DNA of 64,000 nt, taken from positions 7,068,001 to 7,132,000 of the forward strand of contig NC_079241.1 in the NCBI RefSeq assembly GCF_028009165.1, in the 5' to 3' direction. Origin of the DNA: Akanthomyces muscarius (lineage: Eukaryota > Ascomycota > Sordariomycetes > Hypocreales > Cordycipitaceae). The position numbers and the translations under genes are program-made. Below the pieces are notes generated by a model. It did not search any database. It was not told where the DNA came from and saw nothing but the letters and a program-made list of their open reading frames with translations. Below, piece by piece: positions 54,704-64,000 of the stretch (position 1 is the stretch's first letter; every line of letters begins with the position of its first letter).

Positions 54704-56043
54704 CGTCGGCGACGTCGGCTGTTGGTTCTCGTTCGGACAGAGAAAGGGCACGCGATGTAGGGAAAAAAAAAGGGACCCCGCGACGTCGCGGAGAGACCCT
54801 TTGACGAGTTGACCGACCCGGGCCTTTCTATTTTAAACTGGGGCGGAATTAAGGGCCCTGAAAAGTGTTGAAGATGAGAGTTGCAGTCAGGACGAATCGA
54901 GGCAAAAGTGTAACAAAAAAGATGGAAGCGCACGCAGTAAACCGTCAGAGGATAAGGAAAAAAGAATACAGGATGCACGGATATGTCGGGAGGGAGAATG
55001 GAGGAGGGTGGGATGAGGATGGGATGAGATGTTGAGTGCGGGAACGGAGATATGGAGGTAAGAAGAGCGGCCTGGGGAGGCGCACTAGACATGGCGCGAG
55101 GAAAGCCAAAAGAGCGCGCTAGCAGGTGTCGCGAGCTGCTGATTTCCCGACTTTCGGGGGATCAACCACGACTGCGAGCAGCGCTGAGATGGGCCAGCAA
55201 GTACTGAAGCGAGCTCGGTACTCAATTGTCCACCAAATATAAGTGGTGACCCATGTACCGATACCGCCGCACTTGTTGGCGTGGCTGTTCTTCGTGCCAG
55301 CGGATCCGACTGTTGGGGCGGGGAAGCAAGATGGCGCTGGCCTCGGGAGGTACGGCAGTACTTGCTTCCTGCACGTTGAGACACGCTGACTGCAAGTACC
55401 TTGCCTCACCACTAGTTCGCACCATGACGACTGCGCTTCGACGCCCGCTTGGCCGCTACCGGCAGCGCCCCTGGCCCCTGGCTCCGGCTGTGGGGGAAGC
55501 GGTGCTGCCTACTGTAATTGTAGCACGATTGCGCACCGCCCGACCAACATTATTACTATCAAAGTCAGCGATACGTGATAAGCAATGACGGCGTTTGCAT
55601 TGCTATATATTAGCCTTCGTCATCTCTGGGGGTCTTCCCCCTTCATTCCCCCTCCATCATTTTGGTCGCGCATACTGAGAATGCCTTCTTTGCCGTGCTT
55701 CTTTCTGCCCAACTAACCCTAACCCAGCTCACCCGCACGTCGGAGCGCATTCTGCTCGTGTGCCCGGAATATTAACGTGTCACATGGAACTCGCAGCTTT
55801 GTCGCCCGCATACCCGAGCGAAACAAGGAAAACAGGCCATCTGAATCCAGAATCATCCCGAGCTTAGCTTCGGCTACCTTGGTGTTGCCTGCTTTGTAGT
55901 AGTTACAGTGATCATATGCGTGGCACCTCTGCCGGCATCGCGATGCAGCGCACGGCAGAACAGCAAGACGCAAATATGTAAAAGCTTCTGTATAGACGAA
56001 ATCGACCAGCCATTCACATCCTTCCGCAGCCTGCTTCACACAC
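54704..56043. other. Intergenic region
   Basis: Promoter of the adenylate kinase and 3' flank of the amidinotransferase gene. No supported gene. Confidence 0.45.
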
Positions 56044-57141
56044 TTATCCCCGCACCAGATCAACCGTTGCGCAGTGAAACGACCCGCCAATGCTGTTCAC
56101 GTGCGCAAACGGCAGCAGGATCGCCTCGATGCCAAACTTTTCCTTGATCCATCCCGCAAACTCAGTCGCCTTTTCCTCGACAAAGATGTGCTTGTCATCC
56201 AGGCTCAGCCCGTTGAGCACCAGCCAGCGCGACGCCATGTACTGCTCAGGGCCGTTGGGCGGGCCGGGATCCCGCGGCCACAACGGGTACGCGTGCAGCT
56301 GCCAGCCCTCGAGCGCCTTGAGGCCGCGCAGCTCGTCCTCGCGAATGTACTGCGGATTGTACACGAGCAGGCCCTTGCGCAGCGGCAGGATGGTCGTGTC
56401 AATGTGAAACACATTTGGAATATCGGGCTTGATCAGCTCCAGCGTGTAACCCTCCGGCAGCACCGCCCGCAGGTAGTCGACGCCTTTTTGGTTTGTGGCG
56501 TGGCTGATCTGTCCGATGATGTGCTTGCCCAGGCGCATAAAGTCGGCCGCGTCAAACGCGGGGCGGCTGTTGTTAATGGCCCAGTCGCGCGTCGAGTCAA
56601 AGTCGTCCCTGTCCTTGCCGTCGTAGATGGTGTCGCGCCCATGTAGCGTTGGCTGCCGGAAGACGCGCCACGCCGCCTCCTCCGGGTGCGACAGCTGGCT
56701 GAGGATGGTGCTGAAGCCCAGCTCAATCTCCCGCTGCCGGCATTGCCACGCCGGGATCGACTCGATGAGCGTGTTGCCCACCGTCAGGAGCCGGTCCCGC
56801 GGCATGGCGCCCGTGTACCCGCCGTGCTTGAGCCAGTCGACCTCGTCCGGCCGGTACACGGTCACGCCGTGCTGCCGCAGCACGTCGGCAAAGTTGTCGA
56901 GCTCCCACTGCGCGTTGTCGACAATCTCGGCGGGAAACGGATTGTGCGGCCGGAACTCATCCAGGTACCGTGGGGGCACAAATGCTCGCGTCAGGTGCCG
57001 TGGCTCGCTGGGGAAGCACGAGTGCTCCGCGCGGCCGACGATGACGGCCTTGAGCGGCGACCACTCGTCGTCGGCATCGATGAGCTTCGGCTTTGATGCA
57101 GCTCGAGAGATGGTGCTGGCGGAACTGGCGGGAACTCTCAT
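56044..57141 (-). CDS. Arginine:glycine amidinotransferase-like enzyme
   Basis: Single exon, 365 residues from the first true ATG at 57141 (MRVPASSAS). The fold and catalytic set match the AGAT family, which moves the amidino group of arginine to an amine acceptor: glycine in animals, other amines in bacterial natural-product pathways. Visible are EWSPLKAVIVGRAEH, AMPRDRLLTVGNTLIES, the catalytic Asp in PAFDAADFMRLGKHI (about 197), the His in FHIDTTILP (about 246) and the nucleophile Cys357 in NSIGGSFHCATVDL. Arginine deiminase is a more distant alternative. It has no typical presequence, so it is probably cytosolic. There is no neighbouring biosynthetic gene, so the acceptor substrate is unknown. 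Confidence 0.88.
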   Translation of the reverse strand: MRVPASSASTISRAASKPKLIDADDEWSPLKAVIVGRAEHSCFPSEPRHLTRAFVPPRYLDEFRPHNPFPAEIVDNAQWELDNFADVLRQHGVTVYRPDEVDWLKHGGYTGAMPRDRLLTVGNTLIESIPAWQCRQREIELGFSTILSQLSHPEEAAWRVFRQPTLHGRDTIYDGKDRDDFDSTRDWAINNSRPAFDAADFMRLGKHIIGQISHATNQKGVDYLRAVLPEGYTLELIKPDIPNVFHIDTTILPLRKGLLVYNPQYIREDELRGLKALEGWQLHAYPLWPRDPGPPNGPEQYMASRWLVLNGLSLDDKHIFVEEKATEFAGWIKEKFGIEAILLPFAHVNSIGGSFHCATVDLVRG

Positions 57142-58675
57142 CTCCACTCGGGTAACAAATAGTCAATTGCTTTGATCAATTGGGAGTGCTGGAGAAATTG
57201 TCTCGGGAAAGGGACAAAAGTGCTATTTATACCTCGCGACGGCGGCCTTCTCTGAAGTGCCTGCAGGACACAGATGCCGGGCACGTCGGCCGGCCTGCAT
57301 TACGTCGTTCATAGTATTCCTGCCCCTAGACATGTTTTGGCCTGCCGTCACGAAGGAGCTGAACTGCAACATACAAGGGGTGTATATGCACTATCATGCG
57401 GCTGATCGCTGCAGGATTCCCTGTGGTCCAGCTCTTAGTGTCTGCCGAAAGACCCAGTATTGCCACTATATTGACAATCACACTCTCGTAAAAGCAATTT
57501 TTCAGCAGGCCAAGTCCCCATCCTGCTGCAAAGCCAACGCCTAGTCCATTTGTCGACGTGTGAACATTCAAAAAAGCTAACGAGAAACTTGAAAAGACTT
57601 TTTCCCCCATATACTAAGCATAAATATGTTATTCTATGATACTGAACAGTATACAATTTTAATATTGCAGTGCTATTTCGCTCTGCTCTGTCACTGGTGA
57701 TTTATCAAATTGTAAGACCTGCATGAAGTCAATGTGGGATTGGCAGGTCGCACAGCGAAATGTCCCTGTCACAGTGCATATACAGCCAGCCACAATCACG
57801 AACGCGACCGCTGTTTCGGTCAATTCCCCGCAGTGAAAGTGATGAACATCTGCACGCGAAAAAGCCATGGCATCAGCTCTAGAAGGGAGTCGTAGGCTGT
57901 CGTAGGTAGTACATATTGCTCACTGGGGGTGCTAAAAAAAGCGACATCTTAGTAGATCTAGTGGATTATGACCTTCTACTTTCCCCCTTTACTCTTTCTA
58001 CTCTTGTGATTTTCCTTCAAATCCTTTTATATGGTACCCTGGTGCTTATCTCGTGGTCTTCTCAGCCAGTATACTCCCGCAGCGATTCCACAGAGAGCTG
58101 TTTACGTCTTTCAAAATACGACAATTTTCACTTGCGTCGTTTTTCTCTGTAATCAATAGTCTAACCTCGGGCCGCTTTGGGCGCTGGTGCACCATGGCAG
58201 CCAGCGCAGCCACTAAAGAAGCTGGCTTGGGAGAGTCATCAAATATCATACATGCTCACGTCTTACTGAAGCGTTTCGCTTACACCGCTTGAGAGCGAAC
58301 CGCTCACAAAATCTAATATATTCCCAGTATTCATCATTTTACCCTGATCTTGCTTCACTCTCGACTCCTGGCAGGAAACGTAAATTCTCCCACGTGACTA
58401 TGCACGTGATCTCGGTCCCGAGGCGTGGCCGCCACTCAGCAAAATACCGCTGCGTAACTGGCGCGGAGGAACCGGTAGCTAGCTCCGTCGCCCAGGGCGG
58501 CCGTGCCAGCCAAATCTCACTAGACCCTGACCGAAGGCTCTGGCATCTGTTGCGACGAGTTTTCGTCTTCTCAACAAAATCATCACCATTCATCGCCACG
58601 ATCACCCTCCATGTCTGCTTGAACTCGCTTGACGTTCTTTTCACTCCTTAGCCAGCCCTACAACCAACCGCTACC
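57142..58675. promoter_or_regulatory. Divergent promoter region (amidinotransferase / LETM1)
   Basis: Between divergent genes, with no supported gene. Two CACGTGA E-boxes lie at 58391-58397 and 58403-58409, about 270 bp before the LETM1 start. Confidence 0.4.
58391..58409. promoter_or_regulatory. Paired CACGTGA E-boxes
   Basis: CACGTGA occurs twice, 12 bp apart start to start, upstream of the LETM1 gene. Confidence 0.4.
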
Positions 58676-60330
58676 ATGAGCGCCTCATCGAGGGCGGCTC
58701 GCCTGGCGACCCGCGGCAATCTAGGGGTTGCTTGTAAGTTTTGCCTCGTTGACGCATCGGCATCGTGCCTGCTAACCTCGCCGCAGCGCGCCAAATGTCT
58801 CGCAGTATTCAGCCAGCTCTCCTCTCCCGACACATTCTGCGCCAGTCGCAAATCCCCGCGCTCGCGCTGCTCGTTCCTGCTCGCCATCTTGGTACCGAAC
58901 ACCACCGATCCGACAATTCGACCGGCCCACCTCCTGGCTTCAATGCCGAGCAAGCCAAGAAGCCACTCGCCAAAGATGCAAGCTCATCCACAAAGCCTGA
59001 TGCGAAGAACGCGGCTGCGTCCGATGGCTCTCTGTCCAAAGACGAAGCCAAAATGGAGGAGCTGATGGCCAGGTCCGACGAACATGCCCATCAGAAAGAG
59101 GTTCTCAAGAAGGAAAAGGAAGAAAAGAAGCTCACTCTCTGGCAAAAGGTCAAGAAAGAAGCCCGCCATTACTGGGATGGCAGTAAGCTGCTGGCAGCTG
59201 AAATCAAGATTAGCTGGAGACTGGCTCTCAAGATGGCCGCCGGCTATGAGCTGACCCGCAGAGAACACAGACAACTTCAGCGAACTGTCAAGGATCTGGG
59301 TCGTCTCGTCCCCTTTTCCGTCTTTATTATTGTGCCGCTGGGCGAAGCCCTTCTCCCGCTCGCGCTCAAGCTGTTCCCCAACATGCTGCCCAGCACCTTT
59401 GAGGGACAAAAGTCCAAGGAGGCCAAGGCCACCGTCCTCCGAGGCACAAGAAAAGAAGTCAGCACCTTTCTGCGCCAGACACTAAAGGAGACTGGCTTGC
59501 CTCTCACTGCTGCTACGGCGCAAAAAGAGGAGTTTGCCAACTTCTTCCGCAAGGTCCGATCCACTGGCGAGGCTCCCACCAACGAAGACGTCATCAAGGT
59601 GTGCCAGGTTTTCCGTGACGACCTCACCCTCGACAACCTTTCGCGCCCCCAGCTCGTATCCATGTGCCGTTACATGACGCTCAACACTTTCGGTACCGAC
59701 ATGATGCTTCGTTACCAGATTCGCCACCGTATGAAGCAGATTAAGAGAGATGACCGTGCCATCAGCTTCGAGGGCGTTGACAGCTTGACTGTCGGCGAGC
59801 TGCAGATGGCGTGTGCTGCTCGTGGTATCCGTACCCACAGCGTCTCGCCTGCTCGTATGCGCAGTGACATGCAGACCTGGCTCGACCTTCGTCTCAAGGA
59901 GCGCGTCCCTTCCACTCTGCTTGTCCTGAGCAATGCCTACATGTACGGCCAGGGATCCGGCGAGGGCGGCAGCCAGATCGAGGCCCTCATTGGTGTCCTC
60001 TCCTCCATTCCTGAGGAGCTGTACCACGAGATTGAACTCGAAGTGCACAATGCCGAGGGCGCCGCCACCAACAAGCAGCGTCTCGAGGTTATCCGCGAGC
60101 AGCAGGATCTGATTGAGGATGAGAACGAGCAAAACGAGGAGAGCCAGAGCACCGGCATGGCCACCCCTCGCGATGTCGACGACATTGACGAGAAGGAAGA
60201 GCGCGAGCAGACTGCCCAGGAGGCCGGCGCTGGCAAGAAGCAAGCTGGTGAGATGGTCGATGCTGAGCTAGACCAGGTCAAGGTTGCCCAAGAGGAAGTC
60301 AAGGCAGCTCCCCCCAGCGAACAAAAATAA
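58676..60330 (+). CDS. LETM1-family mitochondrial inner-membrane protein (Mdm38/Mrs7 type)
   Basis: Exons 58676-58733 and 58787-60330 give 533 residues; the intron has a GCTAAC branch site. The N-terminus, rich in Arg and Ser without acidic residues, is a matrix-targeting sequence. The LETM1 domain spans about 145-400. It has one membrane helix in RLVPFSVFIIVPLGEALLPLALKLFP (split here by its Pro and Glu residues) and the conserved RYMTLNTFGTDMMLRYQIRHRM segment. The C-terminus is an acidic coiled-coil-like tail. LETM1 proteins are needed for K+/H+ exchange and for linking mitochondrial ribosomes to protein export. A Lys/Glu-rich helix (HQKEVLKKEKEEKKLTLWQK) precedes the domain. Confidence 0.94.
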
Positions 60331-61208
60331 GCGACGCAAGTCCCTGACGACGCAACCATTTTGGGATACCGAAAAGCCCCTCATTCATTTATTATAATTC
60401 TACGACTTGTCTTATTTTCTTATGTACGACTTTTACGGCATTATTAGGAGACAAATGGCCTGTAACACTACTACAAATCAAAACATGGAATTGGAGGCAT
60501 TTGGGGGCAGCGCAAATAGACATATCTCGACACTACCGGAATAGCAAATAGAACATGCATTTTTGAACCCGTATGAAGCGAAGAATGACACTGGTCACGA
60601 CTGGTGGCAACCACGCCACATGTTGGCCGAAATGTGCAGGAAGACTTTGCCAGGACACGAAGAACATGATTTCACTGCTGTAAATTTTAACGTAGAGGCT
60701 CCGGAGAGTGGCGGGGTGGCGCTGGTGGTGGCATCATGTATCATGAGACGACTTTTGTGCAGCTCCCGGATGCAATATTGCAGGACAAACCAACTATACC
60801 AAGGACTTGGCATAAATATCGAAGTCCGTAACCCCTCACGTCTACAAGGAGCTTGTAAACGTGTGATTTCCGGGATGTAATGCCATGGTGCGACGTGGTG
60901 CGATGTGGTGTGATGTGGTGTGGTGGAGCGATGAAGTGCTGGGGTGATGAGTAGGTGGGATGATGGAGTGATTGAGTGATGTCGACGAGAGGACTGCTCT
61001 ACTCTGCAGCCGTCCGTCACTGCTCTATACATAAGAACAGAGAAGCCCTAAATTCCCCATAGTCGCGTATGCCTTGTACATGCGAACTGCTTCAAGCAAA
61101 TACGCAACTTTAAGCTTCTGCATTCTCTACAATTGCAAACTAGCCACACCCTCAGCACTTTGACAGCCTGAAAATATATCTCTTAATTCTTGCGATAAAA
61201 TACACGCC
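60331..61208. promoter_or_regulatory. Promoter region of the Hsp20 gene
   Basis: It holds the LETM1 3' end, a 10-bp tandem repeat, a CCCCT stress-response-like element near 60829 and a TATA-like AAAATATATC (about 61171-61180) some 30-40 bp before the Hsp20 start. No perfect heat-shock element array was found by eye. Confidence 0.45.
60886..60925. repeat. Four tandem copies of a 10-bp unit (TGGTGYGAYG)
   Basis: Units at 60886, 60896, 60906 and 60916 differ by one to three bases. A looser GTG/GATG-rich pattern continues to about 60980. Confidence 0.8.
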
Positions 61209-61739
61209 ATGGCTCTCTTCCACCCGAGCACGCAGCGCTTTGACAACTTGGGCGGACATCTGGACCTGGACCATCACTGGCCCTGGAGTGCTTGGCATTC
61301 CTATGGAGCGCAGCCCAAGTTTGACATTCGCGAGACGGAAGACGCTTATGAGCTTTCTGGGGAGCTTCCGGGCATGAAAAAGGACGACATTAGCATCACC
61401 TTCAAGGAGCCGCACACTTTGCAGATTGATGGCAGATTCCAGCAGACCTTTACATCAGGCAACACTGACCAGCAGCAGCCGCCGGCGCCCGAAAGCTCAG
61501 ATGACAAGTCTAGTGCTTCGAAATTTGCGGAAAACGCGGCGACGGAGAATCGCAACGCGGGCGCCAAGAAACTCAAGTACTGGCTGCGAGAGCGCAGAAC
61601 TGGCGAGTTCTCGCGGGTTTTTAATTTGCCGGCCAATCTTGACAAGCACCATCTCTCGGCGACTGTGGATGACGGTGTTCTCAACATCATTGTCCCCAAG
61701 TCAAAGGGCTTCAAGACGCAGAAGATCTCTATTAGCTAG
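61209..61739 (+). CDS. hsp30: Small heat-shock protein, Hsp20/alpha-crystallin (fungal Hsp30 type)
   Basis: Single exon, 176 residues. ATP-independent holdase chaperone of the cytosol that forms oligomers and is normally induced by heat and other stress. The alpha-crystallin domain starts at PKFDIRETEDAYELSGELPGM, is interrupted by a Gln/Ser/Ala-rich loop of about 50 residues, and resumes with the GEFSRVFNLP strand and the ATVDDGVLNIIVPKS motif. This split domain is typical of fungal Hsp30. There are no introns, as is common for heat-inducible genes. Confidence 0.94.
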   Translation: MALFHPSTQRFDNLGGHLDLDHHWPWSAWHSYGAQPKFDIRETEDAYELSGELPGMKKDDISITFKEPHTLQIDGRFQQTFTSGNTDQQQPPAPESSDDKSSASKFAENAATENRNAGAKKLKYWLRERRTGEFSRVFNLPANLDKHHLSATVDDGVLNIIVPKSKGFKTQKISIS

Positions 61740-62006
61740 ACAAAATACCACGAAAAAGTAGCTACAAATTATTTTCAGACTCCAGGTTGTATTTTGTTCT
61801 GTTCTAGTTCTCTTTCCCACCATTCTGTGCACATCAATGCCGATGACTCATTTCACGACCACTGTAAATTGACATTCAGTTCTCGGAGCCCATATCATGA
61901 AAGAAAATGATTCTCATTCGTTTTGTAATGTAGTGCAGCAACTAAAGCTAAAATATGTCGGGGACACTGCGACGGCTCGGCGCATGGAGAGAGCAGCCTT
62001 AGAAAG

Positions 62007-64000
62007 CTATTTCGACATGGTGGTGTTTGTGTACTGGTCTTCTGGCTCTGTCGCGTTGCTTGAGAGCCTCAAGCCGCCAGTGCGGTTGCTGCAGTTGACA
62101 AAGTAGTCTACAGACACAAGACAGCCATTGCCGAAGTGTTTAGAGCCACACATGCGGCAATCTCCTGACTTGCGAATGTCCTGGTAAGCCTGCCACATTT
62201 CGTCACCTGTGATTTTGCAGTTTTTACCATTTCGATCCGTACCGCGGATTTGGACGGAGCAACCATATCCATCCAAGTTGCCGTAGCAGTTGCCACGGTA
62301 CACAAGCGCCTCTCTGTTGGACTCGTAGATGTTGTCACCGCGTTTCATTTCGTTTACGGCCTTATCGCAGAACTTGACCGGAGTTGTAGAACATAGGCTC
62401 TCTCCTTTGCAGTCATAATACGGGCTAGACGTTGGAGGAGGAGGCGGTGGCTCGGTGGTTGGATCAGGCACAGACTGGCCCTTGGGGCAGAGGTTTAGCC
62501 AGGCAGCAAAAGATCCATCAGCGGGGTTGAAGGCGACGTAGTCGGGATACCCCGACCGCGTCAATTCTGCCCACTTCACGTTGGAACCAGTTGTACCAAC
62601 ACCGTCGGCAATCTGCCCAAACTCGAGCCACGGCGGCTGGTTCGGGTAGTTGTTGAGCCAGGCGAAGACTGCACCATCTCTGGCCCTTGTCCAGACGTAG
62701 TCTGCTTTACCATCGCTTGAAAGAGGAGTTGTAAGTTTGAGCACTAGAACCAGTACTTGGATTCGGGGACAGTAGACTTACTGGTTGATATCCTGGAAGC
62801 TAATCTCCTCTGGTCGCTGGAAAATGCCAGACGCATCCGCTGCTGGTACAGGGTGCCAATAGGGACCAGCTGCAGTTTTTGAGTATCCATTGAGGTAAAT
62901 GGTTGTCCCTCCATTTGGATGCATGTAGATGTAATCAACACGCTTGAGACGTCAGCGAAGGCTTTGGGACTGTTCTGGTGTCATCTACACTTACGCCATC
63001 GCCGTCAATATCGGCGAACCGTACATTGGCGCCAGGGCCGAGGCCAGATGCGATGGACCCAATCGATCTGAATCGCCAACCATACTCATTTGTTTTGTCC
63101 TCGCCCTCATTCAGGTAAACAGTCAGCTCCCCGGTTTGGGGATGTACAACAAGGTAGTCGTCAACACCGTCCCTGTTCTATGGTCAGCAAACAAAGCCTT
63201 TGGTTGGAGAGCCCGTCCGAGACTATTGCCCTACCCATCGATATCACCAAATTGCACCTGCGCTGCTGGGGCCGCTCCGGGTGCTGACGGCTTGTAGTCA
63301 TTTCTAGGAATCCAGTGATAGCCTAGCGGTACTGAGGGGTCCGCGCCATAATTGAGACTGCGTAAAAGTATATTTAGTAAAGTTCAAGGGGTTATGCTTC
63401 CGCTGCCGTGACTTACTAGACGTATGGTGCGCCGGAGTCGGGATCGAGCCAAATATAGCAGTCCGGCTATAAAATCTAGTGTCAAATCATATTTAAAGGC
63501 AAGAAAGTTGCCCGGGCTGCTTACTGCATCTGAGTAGAATTTCGCGAAGCGAACGCTCTCTGTAAGCATTCTCGTGTCCCCGCCACCTTGGTTATACCAC
63601 ACTGATAGACCCCCATTGGAGTCGACGTGTATGTAGTCGTCCTTTCCATCCCTAATTAAAGCCATGTCAGTACGATTCGAACTGACATAGTTGCATCCCG
63701 AGAGCGCTGTCTCGGGTTTATGTTAGGGTTGACGTACCCATCCATATCGGCAAGTCGAATCGTGCTGACGTTCTTGAAAACACCATATGCGATGGATTTT
63801 GGCGGGCCCTGGTACATCCAATGTGGAATACCTTCCTTTTGCGTTGGCTGGTTTAGGTAACCAGTCAAGCCGGCATCATCATCAAATATCAGGTAGTCTA
63901 AGATTCAGATCAGTATCAGCAGCGCTAGATATAAGCTGCGCGACGAACTACTCACCGTCACGGCCGTCGCCGTTGATCTATATCACAAATTTGTTAGTGG
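62007..64000 (-). CDS. Secreted-type FG-GAP/VCBS repeat protein with C-terminal KP4-like domain (5' end missing)
   Basis: Eight exons are visible (63977-63956, 63897-63738, 63651-63525, 63466-63417, 63357-63235, 63172-62995, 62942-62782, 62715-62007). The sequence right of 63977 is intron, and the start lies beyond the edge. The encoded part is a run of FG-GAP/VCBS-like blades, each about 55-60 residues. Each pairs a GD-x-DGD-type calcium loop (for example DIDGDG) with a DDYLVV or DDYIHV strand and an aromatic strand ending in WLN or YLN. Several introns fall inside the DxDG loop, a sign of repeat duplication. A Pro/Thr linker (about 62435-62485) leads to a Cys-rich domain (about 62080-62430). 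Its cysteine spacing and C-terminal pattern resemble the KP4 killer-toxin fold found in many fungal secreted proteins. No break is seen. KP4 assignment is by pattern only; activity is unknown. Confidence 0.75.

Noticed and set aside
5285..57141. Arginine-based gene cluster linking the ethylene-forming enzyme and the amidinotransferase
   Set aside because: Both may use arginine, but about 49 kb of unrelated genes separate them, so physical clustering is not supported.
57659..57868. 69-codon minus-strand frame with an ATG and several cysteines
   Set aside because: Might be a small gene, but there is no signal peptide, family match or context.

Overview
The window is nuclear DNA of a filamentous ascomycete. 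Most genes carry short introns (about 44-90 nt) with GTAAGT-like donors and CTAAC-type branch sites. It also holds a Zn2Cys6 regulator, a fungal-type Hsp20, Ser/Thr-rich and cysteine-rich secreted proteins, an intron-containing tRNA-Lys and single genes separated by long intergenic regions. The intron style and the TAGGTACCTA-type intergenic repeats suggest a Sordariomycete, perhaps Hypocreales; the rank is inference. I see no operons, CRISPR arrays or recognisable transposons.

Layout. 1-8 kb: a PXA-PX sorting-nexin-like gene cut by the left edge, a PC4/Sub1 coactivator, and a four-exon ethylene-forming-enzyme homologue. 8.4-14 kb: HMG-CoA reductase with a probable leader intron, a convergent nicotinamidase, and tRNA-Lys(CTT). 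14.8-22 kb: an orphan 402-aa protein, an F-box/ankyrin gene whose first coding junction is ambiguous, a small cysteine-rich secreted protein, and a CCCH + RING-IBR protein without a second RING. 23.9-25 kb: mitochondrial phosphate carrier, then 5.7 kb without genes. 30.7-34.4 kb: an MFS sugar transporter convergent with a T5orf172 (GIY-YIG-type) protein. 35.3-38.8 kb: a divergent SDR facing a Zn2Cys6 factor, then an orphan 158-aa gene. 39.5-43.8 kb: Mn-superoxide dismutase, a secreted Ser/Thr-rich protein and an ARMT1/DUF89 phosphatase. 45-50.2 kb: a 1,710-residue low-complexity protein, followed by 3.6 kb without genes. 53.8-60.3 kb: AK3-type adenylate kinase, an arginine:glycine-amidinotransferase-like enzyme and a LETM1 protein. 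61.2-64 kb: Hsp20 and a secreted FG-GAP-type protein ending in a KP4-like domain, cut by the right edge.

The genes are mostly unrelated housekeeping and accessory functions and not one cluster. The most notable are the ethylene-forming-enzyme homologue, which keeps the iron, 2-oxoglutarate and most arginine-binding residues of the bacterial enzyme; the FG-GAP/KP4 fusion; the fungal amidinotransferase; the SDR whose YxxxK pair is replaced, facing a Zn2Cys6 gene; and the HMG-CoA reductase leader. Four genes concern mitochondria (phosphate carrier, LETM1, AK3-type kinase, possibly the N-terminally extended ethylene-forming enzyme). Exon coordinates were read by eye from splice signals and reading-frame continuity; none has transcript support here.
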